The notes under the pieces: model-generated
Seen by the model: only the letters and a program-made list of their open reading frames with translations
Database searches by the model: none
Told to the model about the DNA's origin: nothing
Part shown: piece after piece, positions 1 to 6,703 of the stretch
How positions within the stretch are numbered: the stretch's first letter is position 1
How the letters are laid out: each line of letters starts with the position of its first letter
Assembly: GCA_023137005.1 (NCBI GenBank)
Contig: JAGLQE010000224.1
Span: 1-9,474 of the forward strand
Reading direction: 5' to 3'
Source: Thermoplasmata archaeon
GTDB taxonomy: Archaea > Thermoplasmatota > Thermoplasmata > SG8-5 > JAGLSY01
DNA length: 9,474 nt
Program-made: the position numbers and the translations under genes

Positions 1-25
1 TGAATGAGCGACTGTAAGGAGCGCA

Positions 26-33
26 TTTATAAA
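26..33 (+). promoter_or_regulatory. Putative archaeal TATA box for the Nudix gene
   Basis: The octamer TTTATAAA is a very good match to an archaeal TATA box. Transcription would be expected to start about 25 nt downstream, near 53-58. That would place nearly all the inverted repeats at 51-167 inside a 5' leader of about 140 nt. No other convincing TATA element lies between here and the Nudix start codon. The assignment rests on sequence match only. Confidence 0.5.
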
Positions 34-50
34 CTCGAGGGTACCGAGAG

Positions 51-87
51 GTTCGGAATGAATTCGCTATTGCTCATCATTCGGAAC
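51..87. repeat. Imperfect inverted repeat 1, Nudix leader
   Basis: The arms GTTCGGAATGA (51-61) and TCATTCGGAAC (77-87) are complementary at 10 of 11 positions, separated by 15 nt. This is the first of four consecutive inverted repeats between the TATA box and the Nudix start codon. As RNA it could form a hairpin; as DNA it could be a protein-binding site. Confidence 0.6.
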
Positions 88-105
88 TTCGAACTAAGTT
101 CGAAG
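87..105. repeat. Perfect inverted repeat 2 (CTTCGAAC-TAA-GTTCGAAG)
   Basis: Perfect 8-bp arms at 87-94 and 98-105 flank a 3-nt spacer. The first arm shares base 87 with the preceding repeat. The inner core GAAC-N3-GTTC recurs in inverted repeat 3. A 3-nt loop and near-palindromic form are typical of a dimeric regulator's operator, although a tight RNA hairpin is equally possible. Confidence 0.65.
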
Positions 106-110
106 CCTCA

Positions 111-135
111 TATGTGCGAACAGAGTTCTCACATA
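111..135. repeat. Inverted repeat 3 (TATGTGCGAAC-AGA-GTTCTCACATA)
   Basis: The arms at 111-121 and 125-135 pair at 10 of 11 positions, the exception being a C-T mismatch, around a 3-nt spacer. The core GAAC-N3-GTTC is the same as in inverted repeat 2. The two cores are centred 27 bp apart, at 96 and 123. Confidence 0.65.
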
Positions 136-141
136 CGACTC

Positions 142-167
142 AAAGTTTCCAAAATTATGGAAACTTT
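142..167. repeat. Perfect inverted repeat 4 (10-bp arms)
   Basis: AAAGTTTCCA (142-151) and TGGAAACTTT (158-167) are perfect complements separated by AAATTA. The repeat ends 18 nt before the Shine-Dalgarno of the Nudix gene. A hairpin here would sit just outside the ribosome-binding site and would not occlude it. There is no following T-run, so it does not look like a factor-independent terminator. Confidence 0.65.
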
Positions 168-185
168 CCTTCCGACTTTTATTAA

Positions 186-191
186 GGAGGT
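186..191 (+). promoter_or_regulatory. Strong Shine-Dalgarno of the Nudix gene
   Basis: GGAGGT lies 6 nt before the ATG at 198 and only 3 nt before an in-frame TTG at 195. The spacing decides the start codon in favour of ATG 198. Confidence 0.75.
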
Positions 192-197
192 CATTTG

Positions 198-662
198 ATG
201 GGCAATCAGAGGATGACCGGCCCTCCAAATCCAGATAAACCAACCGAGCCAGTGGTATCAGCAGGCGGTGTCCTGTTCAATGAGGAGAACAAGGTCCTCA
301 TAATGAAAAGGAAGCAGGAGAGAATATGGATCCTACCCAAGGGAAAAAGAGAAGCGGGAGAAAGCCTAAGAGAGAATGCGATACGAGAAGTGGTCGAGGA
401 AACTGGCTTGCCAGTCCCCAGGATAGAAAAGCCCATTGGCATTGTCAGATACACCTTCTTCTGGTATCCGGATGATAAGAACTATAACAAAAGCGTTCAC
501 TATTTCTTGATGAGGATGGATGAACCACCTGATCTCAATATGGAAGCCGAGTTCAGTGAGTACAAGTGGGCTGAGGAGGAGGAGGCCATTTCCCTGCTGA
601 AACATGAGAATGATCGATTGATCACCAAAGCAGGGTTTGAAATGGTGAACAGGCCAGTGTAA
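198..662 (+). CDS. Nudix hydrolase, Ap4A/MutT-like
   Basis: This 154-residue protein is a single-domain Nudix hydrolase, a Mg-dependent enzyme cleaving nucleoside diphosphates linked to another group. The Nudix box is complete at residues 49-71 (G-x5-E-x7-RE-VV-EE-T-GL), with the metal-binding REVVEE at 63-68. It is preceded by AGGV (22-25) and WILPKGK (44-50). The W-x-LPKG signature just before the box and the aromatic segment FFWYP after it resemble dinucleoside polyphosphate (Ap4A-type) and housecleaning members, but substrate cannot be read from sequence. The length is normal for the family and there is no signal peptide, so it should act in the cytoplasm. ATG 198 is chosen because it is 6 nt from GGAGGT. 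A TTG at 195 would add one residue but sits too close to that site. The gene is preceded by four inverted repeats that may regulate it. No gene partner is visible upstream. Confidence 0.93.
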   Translation: MGNQRMTGPPNPDKPTEPVVSAGGVLFNEENKVLIMKRKQERIWILPKGKREAGESLRENAIREVVEETGLPVPRIEKPIGIVRYTFFWYPDDKNYNKSVHYFLMRMDEPPDLNMEAEFSEYKWAEEEEAISLLKHENDRLITKAGFEMVNRPV

Positions 663-715
663 TGGATCGGCTCCCTACTTTGACCAAACTCACGTGTATT
701 ATATATAGCAAAAAC

Positions 716-724
716 ATATAAATA
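716..724 (+). promoter_or_regulatory. Putative TATA box for the surface-protein gene
   Basis: ATATAAATA lies in the A+T-rich gap after the Nudix gene. A start site about 25 nt downstream (near 745) would leave a leader of roughly 18 nt before the TTG at 763, enough to include the ribosome-binding site at 752-758. Other A+T runs (699-707 and 743-752) are less well placed. Confidence 0.5.
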
Positions 725-751
725 TAGAATACTGTTAATACAATTATATAA

Positions 752-758
752 AGGTGAT
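752..758 (+). promoter_or_regulatory. Shine-Dalgarno that decides the surface-protein start
   Basis: AGGTGAT matches the anti-Shine-Dalgarno end of archaeal 16S rRNA. It contains the in-frame GTG at 754, which therefore cannot also be the start. It lies 4 nt upstream of TTG at 763, making TTG the better start codon. Confidence 0.6.
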
Positions 759-762
759 TTAT

Positions 763-3700
763 TTGAAAAGATATCTAACTATCTTCGTCGTCACATTGAT
801 GATAATGACCGTGTTTTCCAGCCAGATCATGAATTTGGACCAGAATGCGGATGCCATAGGAACCATGACCCTATCCACAAATGTAAGGGTGAATGATGCC
901 GAATATGTCGGCCAGAAGACCAGCATAGATACGATCGTCACGGATTCTGGAAAGATAATCACGGTCTGGGCAGAGGTCAGAGGAATTGACAGGGATATCT
1001 TTCTGTCTTACAGCTCCAATAATGGGACCACCTTTTCCCCAGATATTGTCGTCAACCACAATGTCACCGGGAATCAGAACATGCCCTCCGTAGCCGCAGG
1101 CAGTGGGGATGATGTTTATGTCGCCTGGCAGACCTCTACAGGCAATTCCATACTACTGAGCAGGTCCGATGACGGAGGCAAGTCCTTTGGAAAGAGTGTC
1201 CAGATCAGTGATATGGACTACTCGATCCCGTCATTCCCCACCGTCGCCGTCAATGGTGACAATGTCTCGGTTGTGTGGGGAGATACAGGTTCTGATAATT
1301 CCATATACATATGGGATGGAAGCACCGGGAACCAGATACGCCAGCTAGAAGGGCACTCCGCCACGGTCAGGAGTATCAGCTACTCCCCGGATGGCAAGGC
1401 CCTGGTCTCAGGTTCGGAGGACGAGAGCATCAGAATATGGGACACCACCACCTGGGAGAATGTGGACACCATACAGGATCATAGAGATTATGTCACGGAT
1501 ATTGACTGGTACGAGGATGGCTCCAGCTTTGTATCCAGCTCATGGGATGGTAGCTTGAAGGTCTGGGACGCCACAGACTTCAGCCTCGCCAAGACCCTGG
1601 ACATGACCAATGGCATTGAGATGAGAAATCCCGTGAACGCCCTCGATGTCTTCGACAATAGCAAGATAGTGGCTGGTTTCAATGGGCGGGAGATTAGGAC
1701 CGGGGTTCCCTTAGGAGTTCCAAACATATATTTCAATATCACAGTCTGGAATACCAGTGACTGGAGTAGTTTCACTTTGAATGAGACAAATGGTGGTCTG
1801 TACAAGTCCGCCAATGATGTCGAGTTCAGCCATGATGGGAAATACATACTTGGTGGCTCAGATAGTGCTGGATCTTTGAAGGCCAGCCTCAAGGTGTGGG
1901 ATGCCACGAACGGTAGCCTGGTCAATGAGAGCTTCATCTCTAGTGGTATAAATTCAGTGGCATGGTCACCGAATGATGATTTCATAGCTGCTGGGTTGGG
2001 AAATGATACCATCATGCTTATGAACTTCACTAACAATTCTGAAAAATATTGGCTGAAGGGACATAATGGGGATATAAAGGATATCGTTTGGCACGAGGTC
2101 CTTGACATGATAGCATCGGCCGCATCCGATCCAAAGGCCAAGGTCTGGGATCCAATAACCAAGGCCATTGATCACAATATGGGAGATCATTTCAGCAGTG
2201 CCTATGCTGTGGATTGGTCCCCCAGTGGAAGCCAGATAGCGACCGGGGGTGGCAACTCCCTAATGAGAGGGCAGGCGGAAAGCCAAATATACTGTGCGGT
2301 CTCGGGAGACGGTGGATCTACATTTGGCAAGCCAGTTAGCGTCTCGGAGACTCTGGAAGGACAGAAATTCTCCCAGCACATGGCCGTGGACTCCAATGAT
2401 ATTATTTCAGTGGTGTGGTATGACAAACGCAATGGTATCGAATGTGTGTATTTCTCCAATTCCACAGATCTCGGAGCCAGTTTCTCGGATGATGTCCCGA
2501 TAGCGGCATCTCTCACCAAGATCCAGAATATACCGGCCATTGCTGTGGAAAAGGATACTGGGACCGTGCATTTGGTATGGCAACAGCAGACAGGCGGCGA
2601 CACCTCCAATCCAATACACGATATCCACTATGCTAACTCTTCCGATGGTTTCAGCCAAGTGCTGATCATAGACCCAGACCCAGCAGTTCAGCAAACACCG
2701 GACATTACAGTTACACCGGATGGTAGCCAGATATATGTGACCTGGTTGGATGGCAGATTGAATGGATATCAGGTATTCATGTCCACATCCACAGATGGGG
2801 GTGGCTCCTTCAGCAGTTACGATGTGGTGAATGATGAGGATTCCAGTGATAAATTCACACCAGCCGTGGGATGCAATAAATATGGCGATGTCTCAACAAC
2901 ATGGTATGATTATAGGGATGTGGGTGTGAACATATACCACGCGAGTAGCATCTTAGCAGATGCTTATAACCCTTACATAGTTGAGATCAAACCACAAGAT
3001 GGTGCCACCAATGTTTCCATATTCAAGCCCATAACCATCATCTTCTCCGAGCCCATGGACCAGGATAGTGTGGAGAATGCGATCACCGTCACCGATGGCA
3101 CAGATATCTTTGGAACCAATGATTTCAATATCATCTGGAATGACTATGGAGATGAGGTCAGGTTCACTCCCTCCACACCTTTCAAATACAGTGCGTCCTA
3201 TGATATTACCTTCAGTGGAAGCGGCCCAAAGGATATATCCGACAATCCTCTGCTGGCAGGCATATCGTGGAGCTTTTCAACGGGAAGTGATTGGGATGCG
3301 CCCGTTATCCAGCTACAGCTGGTGATAGAGGTTGGTGGACTGAAGTTCACGATCAGCCAAAATGGGTCATTTGATGTGAATTATGACGAAACTGTCAATA
3401 TCAGCACCGAAGTAATAGATTATAATGGCGAGATAGATGAAGTGAGGCTTTATTACCGAGGGATCAGAGATTCTTCTCATTCCAATTCCCTGGTCATGGT
3501 CAGGCAGACTGCTTTAGATGAGAATATTTTCTCGGCCATAATACCTGCCCAGTTGGACCTTGGAAATGTTTCCTTCTACATATGGGCCAATGATATATTG
3601 GATAATGAGGTCACCACCACACCATACACCTACGATGTCCTGGACATGAAGGCTCCGGAGATGATCCTTCCAGATCTTACCGAATGGGCAGTTGGCGCCC

Positions 3701-4482
3701 CCATGGATCTGTCAGTGGAGGTATGGGATTTCTCGGCCATAAGCAGTGTTCAACTATCATTCAAGAGATTTGATGACATCTTCTTCACGACCATGAACAT
3801 GTCGGTCGACCTGGCTTCAGGTAATTATGCTGCAATAATTCCCCAGCAGATGGATATCGGGATCCTGGAATATGACATCACTGCTACTGACTCAGAGGGC
3901 AATGTGAACATAAGCGATTTGATACCCATAGATATAGTGGACGTGACCAAACCGGTCATCGAGCTTAATGAGCCCATCAACCGACCCGATAAATCAATTG
4001 AGATATCGGCCACGGTCACCGATGATGTCCTTATAGCGGAGGTCACCCTGTATTTCAAGGCCGTTGGTGGAGACCTGTGGGTGAAAAGAACTATGACCAA
4101 TGTGTCAGGGAGCGATAGATACAACTTCACGATCCCAGCCCAGGAAAAATCAGGAACCATCTATTACTATGTCAATGCCACTGACCATGCAGGGAATGTG
4201 GCCTCCACCTTGGATGATATTCAGAATATATCACAGGAATGGACAGTGATTGGAACACAAACACCCTGGCTCATGTATATCATCCCGATCATCATTCTTA
4301 TTGGTATCATAGCGCTAGCCTGGTTCGTAAAGAGTTCGAAGGATAAGCCCAAGACTGAGATAGAGGATACGGACGAGGTAGAGGAAGAAGCATCGGATAC
4401 AGTCAAGGAAAAGACTGAATCCAATAAGAAGGAAGATATGGAAGAAGAGAAAGAGCCAGTGGTCGAAAATGAAGATAAGTGA
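763..4482 (+). CDS. Membrane-anchored surface protein: WD40 propeller nested in a BNR-type propeller, plus Ig-like domains
   Basis: This 1239-residue exported protein has no assigned function. The N-terminus (MKRYLTIFVV, then a hydrophobic run to about residue 19) is a signal peptide. Seven sialidase/BNR-like repeats follow, with Asp-box motifs at 84-91 (degenerate), 135-142 (SDDGGKSF), 514-521 (SGDGGSTF), 567-574 (STDLGASF) and 676-683 (STDGGGSF); the seventh repeat ends near 730. Between residues about 180 and 503 this propeller is interrupted by a WD40 domain with repeated WD-type strand ends (IYIWD, IRIWD, LKVWD, ITVWN, AKVWD). Next is a Big_5-like domain at about 736-842 (FSEPMD), then three related Ig-like domains starting near 846, 964 and 1063. 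A membrane helix spans 1169-1189, followed by a strongly acidic 50-residue tail. Numerous N-x-S/T sequons fit a glycosylated exterior. The topology implies the bulk lies outside the cell. The role is probably binding or adhesion; I see nothing supporting enzymatic activity. TTG 763 is chosen over GTG 754 because the latter lies in the Shine-Dalgarno. The 3' end overlaps hel308. Confidence 0.88.
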   Translation: MKRYLTIFVVTLMIMTVFSSQIMNLDQNADAIGTMTLSTNVRVNDAEYVGQKTSIDTIVTDSGKIITVWAEVRGIDRDIFLSYSSNNGTTFSPDIVVNHNVTGNQNMPSVAAGSGDDVYVAWQTSTGNSILLSRSDDGGKSFGKSVQISDMDYSIPSFPTVAVNGDNVSVVWGDTGSDNSIYIWDGSTGNQIRQLEGHSATVRSISYSPDGKALVSGSEDESIRIWDTTTWENVDTIQDHRDYVTDIDWYEDGSSFVSSSWDGSLKVWDATDFSLAKTLDMTNGIEMRNPVNALDVFDNSKIVAGFNGREIRTGVPLGVPNIYFNITVWNTSDWSSFTLNETNGGLYKSANDVEFSHDGKYILGGSDSAGSLKASLKVWDATNGSLVNESFISSGINSVAWSPNDDFIAAGLGNDTIMLMNFTNNSEKYWLKGHNGDIKDIVWHEVLDMIASAASDPKAKVWDPITKAIDHNMGDHFSSAYAVDWSPSGSQIATGGGNSLMRGQAESQIYCAVSGDGGSTFGKPVSVSETLEGQKFSQHMAVDSNDIISVVWYDKRNGIECVYFSNSTDLGASFSDDVPIAASLTKIQNIPAIAVEKDTGTVHLVWQQQTGGDTSNPIHDIHYANSSDGFSQVLIIDPDPAVQQTPDITVTPDGSQIYVTWLDGRLNGYQVFMSTSTDGGGSFSSYDVVNDEDSSDKFTPAVGCNKYGDVSTTWYDYRDVGVNIYHASSILADAYNPYIVEIKPQDGATNVSIFKPITIIFSEPMDQDSVENAITVTDGTDIFGTNDFNIIWNDYGDEVRFTPSTPFKYSASYDITFSGSGPKDISDNPLLAGISWSFSTGSDWDAPVIQLQLVIEVGGLKFTISQNGSFDVNYDETVNISTEVIDYNGEIDEVRLYYRGIRDSSHSNSLVMVRQTALDENIFSAIIPAQLDLGNVSFYIWANDILDNEVTTTPYTYDVLDMKAPEMILPDLTEWAVGAPMDLSVEVWDFSAISSVQLSFKRFDDIFFTTMNMSVDLASGNYAAIIPQQMDIGILEYDITATDSEGNVNISDLIPIDIVDVTKPVIELNEPINRPDKSIEISATVTDDVLIAEVTLYFKAVGGDLWVKRTMTNVSGSDRYNFTIPAQEKSGTIYYYVNATDHAGNVASTLDDIQNISQEWTVIGTQTPWLMYIIPIIILIGIIALAWFVKSSKDKPKTEIEDTDEVEEEASDTVKEKTESNKKEDMEEEKEPVVENEDK

Positions 4483-6589
4483 ACTACCTATTGACAAACG
4501 TATAATCGATATCCTTCTTGGTCAGGGAATAAAGGAGTTGTATCCACCCCAGGTAGAAGCGGTCAAACATGTTTTGGAAGGTAAGTCCATAGTTCTGGCC
4601 ATACCAACTGCCAGTGGCAAATCCCTTGTTTCCTATCTAGGTATCCTAAGAGCGATACTGAAGGGGGGAAAGGCACTCTATATCGTACCATTGAAGGCAT
4701 TGGCCTCCGAGAAGTTCGAGGATCTGAAGGCCTTCGAATCCCTTGGTCTTAAAATAGGTATGGCGACCGGGGATCTTGATGACATTGACATTAGCCTTGA
4801 AAAACTGGATATCGTTATTGCGACCTCGGAGAAAGCGGACTCACTCATGCGACACAGGGCCAGATGGATGGACAGGATCAATGTGGTTGTGGCGGATGAA
4901 ATTCATTTACTACATGATGCCACCCGCGGGCCTACATTGGAAGTGACATTGACCAAGATGAAGCTCGTTTGCCCGGATCTTCAGATAATCGCTCTTTCAG
5001 CAACCATATCCAATTCACTGGACCTGGCAATATGGCTGGGCGCGGAGCATGTGACCAGTGATTGGAGGCCGGTAGATCTGAAATACGGCATATACATAGA
5101 TGATTCCATCGAGTTCCTGGACGGTTCCTCCAAGGCAATTCTTGACAGAAAGCACAATATTGTCTCCCTGACATTGGATACCATTCTGGAGGATGGGCAG
5201 GTGCTGGTATTTGTTAATTCTCGAAGATCCACGGAAAGCCTGGCCGAGAGAATAGCAAAGGCCAATATCAAGCTCATGAAGGGCGAGGAGGCCGATGTCC
5301 TGGGAGAACTGGCACGGAAATTGAAGACCAAGGAGGATGAACCGACATCCGTGGGTGCCAGGCTTGGAAGATGTATCGAGGGAGGGGCGGCCTTCCACAA
5401 TGCGGGCCTGACCAATGTTCAGAGGAAATTCATCGAGAAGAACTATCGTGACAAGAAGATCAAGTGCATAGTCGCGACCCCGACCCTGGCTGCTGGGATC
5501 AATCTACCAGCAAGGAGGGTTGTCGTGCGTGACCTGACCAGGTATGATGGAAATTATGGAAATGTGCCCATCCCAGTGCTGGAGATCAGGCAAATGTGCG
5601 GGAGGGCTGGAAGGCCACAGTTCGACCCGTATGGGGAAGGGATCCTTGTAGCCTCGGACGACTACCAACGACGAAAGATATTGGACAATTACATCCTGGG
5701 AGAGGTGGAAGCCATATCCTCGAAGCTGGGAACAGAGCCCGCCCTGAGAACGCATATCCTGGCCACCATCGCCACGGGCTTTGCAGTGTCCGAAGAGGAG
5801 TTAATGGAATTCATCGATGGGACTTTCTTCTCACATCAGAACGACCTATGGAGGATCAAGGACAAGATAGAGGACATGCTGGAGTTCCTGGAAGAAGAGG
5901 AGCTAATAAGGACGGATGATGGATTGAGTGCCACGCTTTTCGGAAAACGAACTTCAGACCTCTACATCGACCCGCTATCCGCGGTCCAGCTCAAGAAGGC
6001 GATAGATACGGGAGAGGAAAAAGGAGCGGATATCATTCCCCTTCTCCAGGCCGTATCCTCGACACCTGACATGTACACTCTATACATGAGGAAGAAGGAT
6101 TATGATTGGATAGAAAAGGTGGTCGAAGATATGGTGGATAGGTTCCTGCTCCCCATACCCGAGGATGTGGAGTACGAGTTCTTCCTGTCCGAGGTTAAAA
6201 CATCTCTTCTGATAAATGACTGGATGGAAGAGGTGGATGAGAATGAGATCGTCACTAAATACAATGTCGGACCAGGGGATATCAGGAACCGGGTGGACAC
6301 CGCGGAGTGGCTGGTCTATTCCATGCGGGAGATCGCCAGGCTTTTCGGCAGCCCGATCACCGAGGACCTGAACCACCTGGTCCTAAGAGTGAAGAGCGGT
6401 ATCAAAGAAGAATTGGTGCCACTGGTCAAGCTCAAAGGGATAGGCAGGAAAAGAGCACGTGTCCTGTTCAATTCCGGGTTCAAGGATATTGAGGCAATAA
6501 GACGGGCCAGCCTGAAAGATATCGCGGATATCCCTCTCATGGGAGAGGTGACAGCGAAGAGCATCAAGGAGCAGGCGGACAGTATCTGA
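4469..6589 (+). CDS. hel308: ATP-dependent DNA helicase Hel308
   Basis: This 706-residue protein has full family length and is the archaeal superfamily 2, Ski2-like 3'-5' helicase that acts on stalled replication forks and in recombinational repair. Visible motifs in order are: Q-motif region YPPQ (25-28), Walker A PTASGKS (46-52), DEIH (143-146), SAT (177-179), a motif IV-like VFVNSRRS, a motif V region TLAAGINLPAR, and motif VI QMCGRAGRP (375-383). A winged-helix and ratchet region follows (LRTHILATIATGFA and onwards). The C-terminal helix-hairpin-helix region includes KGIGRKRAR, matching the conserved arginine-rich segment of the autoregulatory domain. No key residue is missing. The ATG lies inside the last codons of the upstream surface-protein gene (14-nt overlap) and has no clear Shine-Dalgarno, so translation is probably coupled to that gene. 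The N-terminus MKISELP is typical for the family, supporting this start. Confidence 0.96.
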   Translation: MKISELPIDKRIIDILLGQGIKELYPPQVEAVKHVLEGKSIVLAIPTASGKSLVSYLGILRAILKGGKALYIVPLKALASEKFEDLKAFESLGLKIGMATGDLDDIDISLEKLDIVIATSEKADSLMRHRARWMDRINVVVADEIHLLHDATRGPTLEVTLTKMKLVCPDLQIIALSATISNSLDLAIWLGAEHVTSDWRPVDLKYGIYIDDSIEFLDGSSKAILDRKHNIVSLTLDTILEDGQVLVFVNSRRSTESLAERIAKANIKLMKGEEADVLGELARKLKTKEDEPTSVGARLGRCIEGGAAFHNAGLTNVQRKFIEKNYRDKKIKCIVATPTLAAGINLPARRVVVRDLTRYDGNYGNVPIPVLEIRQMCGRAGRPQFDPYGEGILVASDDYQRRKILDNYILGEVEAISSKLGTEPALRTHILATIATGFAVSEEELMEFIDGTFFSHQNDLWRIKDKIEDMLEFLEEEELIRTDDGLSATLFGKRTSDLYIDPLSAVQLKKAIDTGEEKGADIIPLLQAVSSTPDMYTLYMRKKDYDWIEKVVEDMVDRFLLPIPEDVEYEFFLSEVKTSLLINDWMEEVDENEIVTKYNVGPGDIRNRVDTAEWLVYSMREIARLFGSPITEDLNHLVLRVKSGIKEELVPLVKLKGIGRKRARVLFNSGFKDIEAIRRASLKDIADIPLMGEVTAKSIKEQADSI

Positions 6590-6634
6590 TGAGCTACCAG
6601 TCATTGCATCTCTATTATTGGGGTTTGAAGCTCT

Positions 6635-6656
6635 TGATCTATCGCACTAAAGATCA
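6635..6656. repeat. Short inverted repeat upstream of the coiled-coil gene promoter
   Basis: TGATCT (6635-6640) and AGATCA (6651-6656) are perfect 6-bp arms with a 10-nt spacer, ending 8 nt before the TATA box at 6665. It is placed like an operator or activator site, but a 6-bp repeat is close to what chance allows. Confidence 0.25.
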
Positions 6657-6664
6657 TACCATAG

Positions 6665-6671
6665 TTATATA
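6665..6671 (+). promoter_or_regulatory. Putative TATA box for the coiled-coil gene
   Basis: TTATATA lies about 36 nt before the ATG at 6704. The expected transcription start near 6693 leaves a leader of about 10 nt that holds GGTG (6695-6698), a partial Shine-Dalgarno. The upstream ATG at 6689 would fall before the expected start of the mRNA. This is the main reason for preferring 6704. Confidence 0.5.
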
Positions 6672-6703
6672 GGATTCTTCAACAATTAATGGTTGGTGTT
6701 ATA

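Noticed and set aside
1..3. TGA at the very start, possibly the stop of an upstream gene
   Set aside because: Three bases cannot establish a gene end; nothing upstream is visible.
98..105. GTTCGAAG resembling a tRNA T-loop
   Set aside because: There are no flanking T-stem, acceptor or anticodon arms; the sequence is explained by inverted repeat 2.
108..116. Short words TCATATG and ATATGTG shared between the Nudix leader and the regulator upstream region (8073-8089)
   Set aside because: Seven-base A+T-rich matches between intergenic regions are expected by chance, and the spacing and orientation are not conserved.
142..167. Inverted repeat 4 as a transcription terminator
   Set aside because: No T-run follows, and the hairpin lies immediately upstream of a strong ribosome-binding site for a gene that must be transcribed through it.
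4..198. A 64-codon open frame upstream of the Nudix gene
   Set aside because: Its length is covered by the four inverted repeats, its ATG precedes the only TATA box, it has no ribosome-binding site, and the translation resembles no family I know.
754..762. GTG at 754 as start of the surface protein
   Set aside because: The GTG is part of the Shine-Dalgarno AGGTGAT itself; TTG at 763 has normal spacing and yields a typical signal peptide.
1488..2168. 226-codon open frame on the minus strand within the surface-protein gene
   Set aside because: The plus-strand frame has clear WD40 repeats here; the minus-strand translation is low-complexity shadow with no recognisable motif or promoter.
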